Below, piece after piece: positions 8,889-16,320 of a stretch of 54,127 bases of DNA. The stretch is taken from the NCBI GenBank assembly GCA_945787805.1, contig CALZID010000013.1, forward strand, positions 1-54,127. Reading direction: 5' to 3'. Made by a program: the position numbers and the translations under genes. This stretch comes from an uncultured Clostridia bacterium. Its GTDB lineage: Bacteria; Bacillota; Clostridia; Oscillospirales; Acutalibacteraceae. Positions within the stretch are counted from its first letter, which is position 1; each line of letters opens with the position of its first letter. A model generated the notes under the pieces. It had not been told where the DNA came from. It searched no databases and was given only the letters and a program-made list of their open reading frames with translations.

Positions 8889-11800
8889 CTTTATCACTCC
8901 TTAACATTGAAATTGCATCATCAAATGCCGGAATTTCCAATTCTTTTATGGGGTCGTCTTCTTCTCTTTTGCAAATGTCTTTATATTGACACCATGCGCA
9001 ACCGTCTTCTATCGGTAATGCAGAGATTTTTCCCATTTGCAATTCTTCTGCCATATTTTTAATTGACCTATCCACTCTCTCTTTTAAAGAAGCGAGAGAA
9101 TCAAGAGAAATGATTTTGCCCTTTAACGAGCCTGTTTTTTTATCGTATTTGGCGGGGAGAAATGCGCCGTCTAAGTTTTTATCCATGGCTTCAAAAGCTT
9201 GTAAATTATTAAGCAAAAGCCCGTCCATTGCAAGCTCTGAATAAGATGATGACAGCACCGCTTCTTCCCCTGAATTTTTATCAATTTTCGCAGATGAAAC
9301 CTTGGGATTTTTTGCTTTAAAATACAGTACGCCCGCCGGGGTTATATTGTCGCCGTAATATTCCTTGCCGTTTTCCCAAATTGCAAAAAGGTATATGAGC
9401 ATTTGCATATTGAGTCCGTAAAAAACTTCGCCGATTTCAAACTTTTTTTTGCCTGTTTTATAGTCAACCACTCGCAAAAAATGATTGTCATCGGTTTTAA
9501 AGGAATCAACACGGTCAATACTGCCCGTAACTCTAACCGTGCCGCCGTTTGAAAGGGGCACCTCGTAGGGTGGAATATTACCGTCAAAGCCTATTTTAAG
9601 TTCAAAATCAACCGGTGTGAATTCGCAGACTTTAAATTCTGTTATAATGCGAATCAAAACTCTATATGCCGTTTCTTTAATCAAATTGACTGTTCTTTCA
9701 AATGTTTTGGTTTTGTTTTCAAACCCACCCATTTCATCTTGGATATAATCGTCAATTATTTTTTCTGTTTCTTTTTTTATCTTATCATTTGACATAGCAA
9801 TAATTGATGCTTTTGAATTTTCAAATAAGAAGGTTTCCAAAACATAGTGGATGAGTGTACCCGACAGCGCCGCATCAATTTCCGCTTCTTTTCGGGGCTT
9901 TGCTCTGAGCCCGTATTCGCAGAAATATTCAAAGGGGCATTTATAGAATTTTTCAATTTTCGACGCCGACATAAACAAGTCTTTGCCGAAAAACTCCGTT
10001 GCCAGATTTGAATCTTTAACAGAGAATTCTTTATTATTTGCCCTGTCTATTTTTAAAAGCTCATTTTCACCGTTATTGAGACGAAAATATTCTTTCAATG
10101 TTTCGCTCAAAACAGAGCCGTTGACAGATTCCCCCGCCATAATCGCAAATGCCGAATTGCGGCTTTCAATTCTGTCTGATTTTGAGTAGTCGTTTATTAT
10201 ATTACACTGTGGGAATATTTTTACTGTTTCATCAACAATTTCCGACTCAGTCATTGCGGACGAATCTCCGCTCATTGTGATATATGTGAGATAAAGCTTG
10301 TCGGTTGCCAAGGTTGCGGAATGATATGCAATAAAATTTTCGCTGACGCTGTTATATTCAAGATTACTGATAATTTGCATACCGATATCAATAAGCTCGC
10401 ACCGTTCAATATCATTAAAAAGTACACCCGATGAGCTTTCTGCCGGGAACACACCGGTATTCGCCCCCATAAGAAAAACTACTTTTGGAGCCGAAGCACG
10501 AATTCTGTCGGCGCTGCCTATTATTACTTCGTCCATTCCGTTTGGAATTACACCGATGTTTTTTGACGCAACGAACAAACCGAACAATTCCGCATACCGT
10601 TCGATTGAGATTTTCGTGTTGCCCAGTGCATAGTAAAGTCCGTCCAACACTTCGGTAACGATTTTCCAAATTCTTGCTTGTTCAAGGGCTAAATCAGTTT
10701 CGTCACTGTCTTTTAAAATTTGTGTAAACTGTTTTAGATTCTCGTCAATTTTATTCTTTTGCAAGAACATAAACAGTTCTTTTGACATGGTTTCTCCGTC
10801 AGAATCTTTCATTTTGTTTTTAAGAGCCAATAAAGGCTCAACAATTCTTTGACGGAGTAAATTTATTTTGCATAGTTCTTCGGCAGATTTATCCGTAACC
10901 AATTCGCCGAATCCGTCGGGGTGGTCAAGCCACATATTTTGCCATGCGGACGGACGAATTTTCCACATCAGGCAATAGTCCTCTAAAGCCCCGATTTCTT
11001 CAATCGTAAAACCGAAAAGCTGAGTTTTTAAAAGCCGCAAAATTCTCTCGGTTTCAAAGCCTTTAACGAGAATATCCAAAAGGCATTTTATAAACACAAT
11101 AAGCGGTTGATTATCAACGGGCTGACGGTTATCGCTAAAAGAATCTATATCATATTTTCTGAATGCGGACGCCAAATCTTTTTTATAATCTTCTTCGTGA
11201 CGAACAATTACCGCAATGTCACGGTAACGGACATTTTCTTCACGGGCAAGTCTTTTAATTTCGGATGCCACCACATTGCACTCGTCTGTTTTGGTGCGGC
11301 AAGGGATAACTGTGATTGCATCGGCTTTATCTTCATAAACTTGGCTTTCGTTAGAGAATAATTTTTCTTCAAGAAAGTTGAGTTCCGGCTTTTTATAGTC
11401 TTTATTTGCATAGAGCACCTTTTCGGGTGAAATTTTTACACCGATTTTATTTGCAATGGCTTTTAGTTTCTTTATTTCAACTGTTGAATTATAAAAAAGC
11501 TCATATCTTTGGTTGTTTTTAGATGTGTCGCAACAGAAAGTTACATACACTTCTTCTGCTTGGCGCAAAATTTCACCCAACACGCTGTATTCCTGACCCG
11601 AAAATCCCGAAAAAGCATCAAAAAACACTGTTTTTCCGCTGAAATATTTAACATCAATTAACAAATCTGCAAGCATATCCAGATTGAGATTACTGTCATT
11701 AAATCTCTTTGACATCAATGCGTCATAGCAAGTGAAAATCAATGAAAGCTCTGCTATCTTTGATGAAAAAGACGATTTTTTTACAAGCTTTGAATATTCT

Positions 11801-12216
11801 GCCAACTGTTCATTTGAGATTTTACACTTCTTTATTTCACGATGAAAGCTTAAGATTTCGTTTATGAGATCGGGATGCTTTTTATATCGGCTGTAAATTT
11901 TGAGTTTATCTTCAAGTGTTTCGATAGCACGGCTCATAAGCACCGCACGAACACCGTCGTCGGCGCTCTTCTTATCTAATTTACCGTATTGCGACAAAAG
12001 CCTTTCACTGAGTCGTGAAAAGCTTAAAATTTCAACATTATTTATTTTTTCATTACCTAATAAGCTGAGCATTCCCCTTTCGGTTTCAAAAGAAAACTGC
12101 TCGGGTACAATAATAACGGCTTTACCGATTTCATTTTTCGCAATTTCTGCTGCGAGATTTCTTATATATCTTGTTTTGCCGCTGCCTGTACGCCCTGTAA
12201 TAATGTTGAGCATCAT
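8869..12216 (-). CDS. addB: ATP-dependent helicase/nuclease subunit B (AddB)
   Basis: Second subunit of AddAB. The 1115 residues begin with Walker A GRTGSGKTR (lysine at residue 14), followed by a degenerate helicase body that serves Chi scanning. The C-terminal RecB-like nuclease contains LRVVDYKTGKKKF. Its iron-sulfur cysteines appear as C in FYKCPFEYFC and again in CAWCQYKDIC near the end. The ATG follows AAGGAG. It begins 10 bases after the alpha-galactosidase stop, so it is probably transcribed with that gene. Confidence 0.96.
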   Translation of the reverse strand: MMLNIITGRTGSGKTRYIRNLAAEIAKNEIGKAVIIVPEQFSFETERGMLSLLGNEKINNVEILSFSRLSERLLSQYGKLDKKSADDGVRAVLMSRAIETLEDKLKIYSRYKKHPDLINEILSFHREIKKCKISNEQLAEYSKLVKKSSFSSKIAELSLIFTCYDALMSKRFNDSNLNLDMLADLLIDVKYFSGKTVFFDAFSGFSGQEYSVLGEILRQAEEVYVTFCCDTSKNNQRYELFYNSTVEIKKLKAIANKIGVKISPEKVLYANKDYKKPELNFLEEKLFSNESQVYEDKADAITVIPCRTKTDECNVVASEIKRLAREENVRYRDIAVIVRHEEDYKKDLASAFRKYDIDSFSDNRQPVDNQPLIVFIKCLLDILVKGFETERILRLLKTQLFGFTIEEIGALEDYCLMWKIRPSAWQNMWLDHPDGFGELVTDKSAEELCKINLLRQRIVEPLLALKNKMKDSDGETMSKELFMFLQKNKIDENLKQFTQILKDSDETDLALEQARIWKIVTEVLDGLYYALGNTKISIERYAELFGLFVASKNIGVIPNGMDEVIIGSADRIRASAPKVVFLMGANTGVFPAESSSGVLFNDIERCELIDIGMQIISNLEYNSVSENFIAYHSATLATDKLYLTYITMSGDSSAMTESEIVDETVKIFPQCNIINDYSKSDRIESRNSAFAIMAGESVNGSVLSETLKEYFRLNNGENELLKIDRANNKEFSVKDSNLATEFFGKDLFMSASKIEKFYKCPFEYFCEYGLRAKPRKEAEIDAALSGTLIHYVLETFLFENSKASIIAMSNDKIKKETEKIIDDYIQDEMGGFENKTKTFERTVNLIKETAYRVLIRIITEFKVCEFTPVDFELKIGFDGNIPPYEVPLSNGGTVRVTGSIDRVDSFKTDDNHFLRVVDYKTGKKKFEIGEVFYGLNMQMLIYLFAIWENGKEYYGDNITPAGVLYFKAKNPKVSSAKIDKNSGEEAVLSSSYSELAMDGLLLNNLQAFEAMDKNLDGAFLPAKYDKKTGSLKGKIISLDSLASLKERVDRSIKNMAEELQMGKISALPIEDGCAWCQYKDICKREEDDPIKELEIPAFDDAISMLRSDKDGENMD

Positions 12217-12226
12217 TTTTGCTCCT

Positions 12227-13519
12227 TTATTTTAATTTATAAAGCTTTGCTCCGTGAGAATTCACCTTGCAAATGAAGCTATTGCTTACTTTTTCAAGGT
12301 CTTCCTTTTGCCACAAATCACGAAGAGTATATTCATTTGAGAGTTTAAGACTGTTTAAATCGACTGTGATTTCAGCGTCTTTTCCCGACACATTGAAGAC
12401 TGCTATAAGCGGTTTATTATCGCTTGAAACAGAAGTCCATATAATTGTATTTTCGTCGCGGTATGCTTGTTTGCCACCGCATGAATTTTGGTTCACATCA
12501 AGCACTTCTTCGTTGGTCATAAGCGATAATGTCCAATCGTCATTGTTTCTCATTTCACCGCCGAACATAAGCGGCGAACGGAAAATCGACCAAAGCGTCA
12601 TAAGTGTTATCTGCTCGTCTTTTGTGAATTGAGTATATCTGTCTTTCTCTCCGTGACAAGTGCCGTTTCTTGAAATATTACCGAGTGGCAGCATATCACA
12701 GTCGGGCCAACAGCCTTCACTTACATAAGGCGCCCATTTTTCGCATCTGTCAAACATTTCGTAGAGCTTTTCCCATTGGTCCCAGAAATCCCCTGTCAGC
12801 CGCCACATATTTGCATTTTGACACAAGTGGTCTGCCACCGACAATTCGGCAGGTCCGGGTGAAAGGCTGAGCACAATATCACGGCCTGTTTTATCAATGG
12901 CTTTTCTAATCATCTCTACTTCGTGGGGTGCTGAATAAGGTGTGTCCCACTTTCTGAACTCAGTAACACAGATGTCGTCAACCTTTACAAAATCAACGCC
13001 CCATTCTGCATACATCTTGAAAATCGAGTCATAATAGCTTTGTGCGCCGTCACAGTCATACATTCCGTACATATCGGTATTCCATGGGCAAACCGAAAAA
13101 TGGTGAGCAACTTGACGGGCAGTTTTGTCACTACCTAAAATAGGTGTATTTTGGTGCACTGCCTGACGGGGAATACCGCGCATAATATGTATTCCGAATT
13201 TAAGTCCCATAGCGTGAATTTTGTCTGCAATAGGCTTAAAGCCCATTCCGTTTGCCGATGAGGGAAAACGGTTTTCGGCAGGGATAAGGCGGGAGTATTC
13301 GTCCATGCAAAGCTCTGTGAAATTATTATAGTCATTATCCTTTGCTTTCGGCTCATACCATTGAATATCGCAGACTATATATTGCCAGCCGTAATTTTTA
13401 AGGTGCTTTGCCATATATTCGGCATTGCCTAAAAGCTGTTCTTCATTGACTGCGGCGCCATAGCAATCCCAACTATTCCAACCCATAGGCGGAGTTTTGG
13501 CAAGTTTGTTTTTATTCAT
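12227..13519 (-). CDS. Alpha-galactosidase, glycoside hydrolase family 27-like
   Basis: Releases terminal alpha-1,6-galactose from melibiose/raffinose-type sugars or galactomannan fragments. The GH27 (beta/alpha)8 barrel is recognisable: TPPMGWNSWDCYG at the N-terminus, YIVCDIQWYEP, the nucleophile aspartate region FVKVDDIC, the acid/base region RLTGDFWDQW, and CWPDCDMLPLG. An all-beta C-terminal domain follows. No signal peptide is seen, so it acts in the cytoplasm. I chose the ATG at 13519 (GGGGAGA ribosome site), giving 430 residues; the frame extends 29 codons upstream without a better start. It sits between a small membrane protein and addB, an unusual setting for a sugar enzyme. The related GH36 family is less likely. 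Confidence 0.92.
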   Translation of the reverse strand: MNKNKLAKTPPMGWNSWDCYGAAVNEEQLLGNAEYMAKHLKNYGWQYIVCDIQWYEPKAKDNDYNNFTELCMDEYSRLIPAENRFPSSANGMGFKPIADKIHAMGLKFGIHIMRGIPRQAVHQNTPILGSDKTARQVAHHFSVCPWNTDMYGMYDCDGAQSYYDSIFKMYAEWGVDFVKVDDICVTEFRKWDTPYSAPHEVEMIRKAIDKTGRDIVLSLSPGPAELSVADHLCQNANMWRLTGDFWDQWEKLYEMFDRCEKWAPYVSEGCWPDCDMLPLGNISRNGTCHGEKDRYTQFTKDEQITLMTLWSIFRSPLMFGGEMRNNDDWTLSLMTNEEVLDVNQNSCGGKQAYRDENTIIWTSVSSDNKPLIAVFNVSGKDAEITVDLNSLKLSNEYTLRDLWQKEDLEKVSNSFICKVNSHGAKLYKLK

Positions 13520-13532
13520 AATATCTCCCCTG

Positions 13533-13871
13533 TCAATCAGTGATGATTGATTTTTTCTTACCGTTCTTGTTGCGTGGGTATTCCCGTATTCTTGTAATAT
13601 ATTCACAGTTTACAATATCGGTTTCGCCGTTGCGTTCAATCTCAAGCCAACTGTCTTTGCAAGAAATAATTGTGCCTGAAATCTGTGAAGATGAATTACA
13701 GGTGTAAATAATACATTCTTTGCCCATATACTTTTCAATAAGCTCTGTCATATCTTTCTTTCCCCTTTTACTGCGAAGATGTTTTCTGATTACAGCGGTG
13801 TTTCTCTCTTTCAATGACTCAAAAGCAATGATAACTGCCATTATAAAAATTAACAACCATGTATGATTCAT
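13533..13871 (-). CDS. Small membrane-anchored protein, DUF6897-like
   Basis: A 112-residue protein of unknown function. One N-terminal hydrophobic segment (WLLIFIMAVIIAF) is followed by a basic stretch and a compact C-terminal domain (MGKECIIYTCNSS, SGTIISCKDSWLEIE, VNCEYITRIREYPR). The C-terminal domain resembles a short beta-rich family of Clostridia that I recall as DUF6897; the family name is from memory. The N-terminal anchor may be a fusion peculiar to this lineage. The ATG at 13871 has GAGGTGA. It lies 13 bases before the alpha-galactosidase gene and directly behind a promoter, so it heads the unit leading to addBA. Confidence 0.7.
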   Translation of the reverse strand: MNHTWLLIFIMAVIIAFESLKERNTAVIRKHLRSKRGKKDMTELIEKYMGKECIIYTCNSSSQISGTIISCKDSWLEIERNGETDIVNCEYITRIREYPRNKNGKKKSIITD

Positions 13872-13900
13872 AAAATCACCTCGCAAAAAATCTTTGATAT

Positions 13901-13929
13901 ATTTTATCATTTTTTATGTAAAAAGTAAA
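13901..13929 (-). promoter_or_regulatory. Promoter for the DUF6897-like/alpha-galactosidase/addBA unit
   Basis: TTTACT, 17 bases, TAAAAT on the minus strand, with the -10 about 30 bases upstream of the start at 13871. No other convincing promoter is seen before addB or addA. Confidence 0.55.
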
Positions 13930-13983
13930 CTGTATTAGGCACAAATTTATGGACACAAAATTAAAGGTTTTTCAAAAAATTAC

Positions 13984-14012
13984 TTGACATTATGTTTTGT
14001 ATATGTTAATAT
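13984..14012 (+). promoter_or_regulatory. Promoter of tRNA-Ser(UGA)
   Basis: A perfect TTGACA, 17-base spacer and TATAAT-like TAATAT. The tRNA starts 16 bases after the -10. It drives at least the first tRNA. Confidence 0.85.
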
Positions 14013-14027
14013 ATATAAGCCCAATAC

Positions 14028-14116
14028 GGAGAGATACCGAAGTGGTTATAACGGAACGGTCTTGAAAACCGTCGTACGGCAACGTACCGTGGGTTCGAAT
14101 CCCACTCTCTCCGCCA
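14028..14116 (+). tRNA. tRNA-Ser (anticodon UGA), CCA encoded
   Basis: Class II tRNA. Acceptor GGAGAGA pairs with TCTCTCC, G is the discriminator, and CCA is encoded at 14114-14116. The anticodon arm ACGGT-CTTGAAA-ACCGT presents TGA. The long variable arm (GTAC..GTAC) is typical of serine tRNA, and the T arm GTGGGTTCGAATCCCAC is intact. Confidence 0.97.
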
Positions 14117-14118
14117 CT

Positions 14119-14150
14119 GCGGGTTGTATTGTGAATACAGCCCGCTTTTT
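14119..14150 (+). terminator. Terminator behind tRNA-Ser(UGA)
   Basis: GCGGG-T-TGTATT stem, GTG loop, AATACA-G-CCCGC, then TTTTT. It sits between the two tRNA-Ser genes. No promoter is evident for the second tRNA, so read-through is likely. Confidence 0.8.
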
Positions 14151-14179
14151 AATTCAATAACGCTAAACACGTTACGCTT

Positions 14180-14270
14180 GCAGAAGTACTCAAGTTGGTG
14201 ACGAGGCGCCCCTGCTAAGGGCGTAGGCCGGGAAACCGGTGCGAGAGTTCGAGTCTCTCCTTCTGCGCCA
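14180..14270 (+). tRNA. tRNA-Ser (anticodon GCU), CCA encoded
   Basis: Class II tRNA. Acceptor GCAGAAG pairs with CTTCTGC, with a G discriminator and CCA encoded at 14268-14270. The anticodon arm CGCCC-CTGCTAA-GGGCG presents GCT. The variable arm GCCGGGAAACCGGT and T arm GAGAGTTCGAGTCTCTC are complete. Its last 23 bases recur at 14419 and 16174, marking it as the target of repeated insertions. Confidence 0.97.
14248..14270 (+). repeat. tRNA-Ser 3'-end repeat, copy 1 (in the intact tRNA)
   Basis: Last 23 bases of tRNA-Ser(GCU), from the T loop TTCGAG to the CCA. The identical 23-mer is present at 16174-16196, and 21 of its last 22 bases at 14419-14440. I interpret it as the attB/attL position of a site-specific insertion. 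Confidence 0.9.
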
Positions 14271-14313
14271 AATAATCTCATACACCTTTTGGTGTGTGGG
14301 ATTATTTTTTTTG
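14271..14313 (+). terminator. Terminator behind tRNA-Ser(GCU)
   Basis: AATAATC..CATACACC, TTTT loop, GGTGTGTG.GATTATT, followed by a run of eight T. The right half (GGTGTGTGG) is repeated in the hairpin at 14439-14478. Confidence 0.85.
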
Positions 14314-14418
14314 TAAAGAGACTCGAACTCGTTTCGTCCATGTGCGACGGTTCGCCGCAGGCGGAGGAGCACGGACACATAATACGATTTTGCGAAGCAA
14401 AGACAAGGCAAAGCCTTG
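14314..14418. other. Gene-free spacer between tRNA-end copies 1 and 2
   Basis: About 100 bases without a gene. It begins with AGAGACTCGAACTCG, a near reverse complement of the tRNA T arm, then TCGTCCATGTGCGACGG, and ends in a perfect hairpin GACAAGGC-AAA-GCCTTGTC (14402-14420) that abuts copy 2. The TCGTCCATGTGCGACGG motif returns after copy 2, so this looks like an empty or degraded cassette. Confidence 0.6.
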
Positions 14419-14461
14419 TCGAGTCTCTCCTTCTGTGCCAATAAAAGCCATGCATCTTTTG
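14419..14461 (+). repeat. tRNA-Ser 3'-end repeat, copy 2, with hairpin arm
   Basis: TCGAGTCTCTCC through a CCA end (one C-to-T change against the tRNA), continuing into ATAAAAGCCATGCATCTTTTG. The whole 43 bases match copy 3 at 16175-16217 except for that one base. Only the 3' part of the tRNA is present, so it is not a functional tRNA. Confidence 0.9.
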
Positions 14462-14478
14462 GTGTGTGGCTTTTATTC
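14439..14478 (+). terminator. Terminator-like hairpin after copy 2
   Basis: AATAAAAGCCATGCATC, TTTT loop, GGTGTGTGGCTTTTATT, with several G-T pairs. The left arm matches copy 3's hairpin and the right arm matches copy 1's, so it looks like a recombinant of the two. Confidence 0.65.
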
Positions 14479-14489
14479 GTTTTTGTTAG

Positions 14490-14523
14490 AGAGACGAGAA
14501 CTCGTTCGTCCATGTGCGACGGG
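14490..14523 (+). repeat. Shared left-end motif of the two cassettes (second copy)
   Basis: GAGA..GA.AACTCG.TTCGTCCATGTGCGACGG occurs after tRNA-end copy 2 and, with small changes, at 14319-14352 after copy 1. It lies at the same distance beyond the hairpin in both. This could be the conserved end of the inserted elements or recombinase arm sites. Confidence 0.6.
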
Positions 14524-14559
14524 ATGTCGAAAATATTTTGCATTGTGCCTTTTAAAATA

Positions 14560-14588
14560 TTGTAATTACTCACGCTATATGATATAAT
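14560..14588 (+). promoter_or_regulatory. Promoter of the sialidase-like gene
   Basis: TTGTAA, 17 bases, perfect TATAAT, 36 bases before the start at 14624. It lies inside the islet, so the cargo gene carries its own promoter. Confidence 0.8.
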
Positions 14589-14623
14589 TTTTGTATGGTA
14601 ATTTTATACGGAGAAGGTATTTT

Positions 14624-15976
14624 ATGAAAAAATTTTTATGTGTTATTTTGTGCGTCCTGCTCATTTTCACCATGTTCGCAGGATGCTCCCCAAAGAACAA
14701 ATTGCCCTTTACGGGCGGAGATTATTCCATACCGGAACTGGATTTGAGTGTTATGCCCGAGGAGTATGCGAATACACAATATGAATATCTTTATGACCTT
14801 GCTATTGTAGATAATTCAAAAGATTATATGGCGCACCCGGACTCCGTTTTGCTGAAAAACGGCAACATTCTCACTATGTATCCCGAAGGTCACGGCAAGG
14901 GTGCAGTCTGCACGAAAATCAGTGCTGACGGCGGTTTGAGTTGGAGTGACGGCGTAAAAAATGCGCCGTCCAGTTGGAAAAACTCCCGTGAAACTCCCAC
15001 TGTTTACCGTTTGCGGTTTTCCGATGGCATTACAGAGGATAAACTGATTATGATTTCCGCAAATCCAAAGTGGGGTGACGAACTGACCGACGGCGGATTT
15101 AATTGCTCCGTTTCTACCGACGAGGGCGAAAGTTGGACGGAGTTTGAAACATTTTATGATGTAAACAGCGATACACCTGTTATACCGATTGTCGCCATGT
15201 CAAGCCTAACACAAATTAAGGAAAACGGCAAGTTTGTTGACAAATGGATGGGACTTTTTCATGATGCGGATTTTTATAATTACAAAACAATTTTAACCTT
15301 TGACGAAGACGGAAATCCTAAGTGGAGCGCCCCTGAAAAATATTTTGCGCAATACCGTGAAATTGAGCGAAAATCTAACATGTGTGAAGTTGAAGTAATA
15401 AGAAGTGAACAAGGTCAAGGCGACAGACTTTGCCTTATTTCACGTAGCAACTCCAAACAGATGAATTCTCTTATTTCATTCTCTGACGATGAGGGAAAAA
15501 CATGGAGTCCGCCTGTTGAAGTTCCGGCGGCGCTGAACGGAGAGCGACACAAGGCGGAGTACACCCACGACGGCAGACTGTTCATTACTTTCCGTTCTAT
15601 TGAAAGAGGAAGCATCGCAGAACTTAATGCCTCAAAAGATGTTACAGGCGGTTGGGTGAGCGAAGGCTGGATTGCCTGGGTCGGAACCTTTGAGGATTTG
15701 GAACAGGGTAATGAGGGACAGTACCGGATTAAACTTGCTCACATCTATAAAGATAGGCAGAAAAATCCGGAATACTGCGCTAATGCAGACACCGGATATT
15801 GCGGAAATGTTGTACTTTCGGACGGTACTATTGTAACCACAACTTATGGAAAATTTGACCCAAAAGACAAAGTAACTATTTACGGCACATTACGAACATA
15901 TATATGTTCAAAACGCATTAACCTTGCCCATACGGACGCTCTTGTTGAAAAACTAAAAGAAGAAAAAAGCAATTAG
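14624..15976 (+). CDS. Sialidase-superfamily (BNR/Asp-box) lipoprotein
   Basis: A 450-residue exported lipoprotein with a six-bladed sialidase-type propeller signature. The signal peptide is MKKFLCVILCVLLIFTMFAG, with the lipid-attachment Cys in FAGC. Asp-box repeats (S-x-D-x-G-x-S/T-W) appear as SADGGLSW, STDEGESW and SDDEGKTW, and the C-terminal GYCGNVVLSDGTIVTTTYG is typical of the superfamily. Whether it cleaves sialic acid is uncertain: I cannot assign the full arginine triad and Tyr/Glu pair. Other glycan-binding or hydrolase roles are possible. The ATG at 14624 has GGAGAAGG upstream. It is the only plus-strand protein gene in this part, flanked by tRNA-Ser 3'-end repeats, with its own promoter and terminator, suggesting acquisition as cargo. 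Confidence 0.85.
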   Translation: MKKFLCVILCVLLIFTMFAGCSPKNKLPFTGGDYSIPELDLSVMPEEYANTQYEYLYDLAIVDNSKDYMAHPDSVLLKNGNILTMYPEGHGKGAVCTKISADGGLSWSDGVKNAPSSWKNSRETPTVYRLRFSDGITEDKLIMISANPKWGDELTDGGFNCSVSTDEGESWTEFETFYDVNSDTPVIPIVAMSSLTQIKENGKFVDKWMGLFHDADFYNYKTILTFDEDGNPKWSAPEKYFAQYREIERKSNMCEVEVIRSEQGQGDRLCLISRSNSKQMNSLISFSDDEGKTWSPPVEVPAALNGERHKAEYTHDGRLFITFRSIERGSIAELNASKDVTGGWVSEGWIAWVGTFEDLEQGNEGQYRIKLAHIYKDRQKNPEYCANADTGYCGNVVLSDGTIVTTTYGKFDPKDKVTIYGTLRTYICSKRINLAHTDALVEKLKEEKSN

Positions 15977-15980
15977 AAAT

Positions 15981-16033
15981 AAATCCGCTGAAAAATCCTT
16001 ATTTATCAATGATTTCAGCGGATTTGTTTTTTT
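15981..16033 (+). terminator. Terminator of the sialidase-like gene
   Basis: A perfect 13-bp stem AAATCCGCTGAAA/TTTCAGCGGATTT followed by GTTTTTTTT, directly after the stop codon. Confidence 0.92.
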
Positions 16034-16173
16034 GTTCAAATTTAATTTGCGGTTTATTTTTGTAAAATGTGGTTTGTTTGCGTGAAAGTTGATGAAAGGC
16101 AAAAGTGCTGAAACCGTTGATATATAAGGGTTTGTGGGACTTTGTGGAAGTTGGTGAAATCCCTTTACCATAT
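16034..16173. other. Gene-free right part of the islet
   Basis: About 140 bases, T/G-rich on the plus strand. I see no gene, promoter or strong hairpin. It runs directly into tRNA-end copy 3 and would be the right end of the inserted cassette. Confidence 0.5.
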
Positions 16174-16217
16174 TTCGAGTCTCTCCTTCTGCGCCAATAA
16201 AAGCCATGCATCTTTTG
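16174..16217 (+). repeat. tRNA-Ser 3'-end repeat, copy 3
   Basis: The first 23 bases are identical to the end of tRNA-Ser(GCU), including GCGCCA; 16175-16217 matches copy 2 over 43 bases with one mismatch. No 5' tRNA half precedes it. It is the candidate attR of the islet. Confidence 0.9.
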
Positions 16218-16236
16218 ACGCATGGCTTTTATTTTT
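16197..16236. terminator. Hairpin AATAAAAGCCATGC/GCATGGCTTTTATT
   Basis: A perfect 14-bp stem around a short loop, then TTTT on the plus strand. If copy 3 marks the original end of the tRNA locus, this was the original tRNA terminator. It also faces the 3' end of the clpE operon, but lacks a good T run on the minus strand. Confidence 0.65.
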
Positions 16237-16320
16237 CTGTCTTTTATTTTGTTTGCACAGGCGGATGCTTAAGACTCTCTCCTACAAGTTTTTATTATTT
16301 TTTGTGATTTTGTCACAATA

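Larger units (their letters stand above)
14441..16196 (+). mobile_element. Cassette-like islet between tRNA-Ser 3'-end repeats
   Basis: A 1.76-kb block bounded by tRNA-Ser(GCU) 3'-end copies 2 and 3. It carries one complete transcription unit on the plus strand (promoter, sialidase-like lipoprotein, terminator) in a region where the flanking protein genes are on the minus strand. No integrase, transposase or terminal inverted repeat is present. A tyrosine recombinase acting in trans at the tRNA 3' end is the simplest explanation; a tandem duplication is the main alternative. Confidence 0.65.

Noticed and set aside
13519-13606. Longer alpha-galactosidase start at 13606
   Set aside because: The 29 extra residues are not signal-like and overlap the upstream gene; the ATG at 13519 has a strong ribosome site and the usual GH27 N-terminus.
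14006-14573. Minus-strand frames with GAEGETRTLAP and WDSNPRYVAVRRFSRPF
   Set aside because: They are the antisense of the two tRNA-Ser genes and the repeat copies; no ribosome site, and such frames are well-known false calls.
15953-16223. Minus-strand frames ending in GAEGETRN across copy 3
   Set aside because: Antisense of the tRNA 3'-end repeat and the sialidase terminator.
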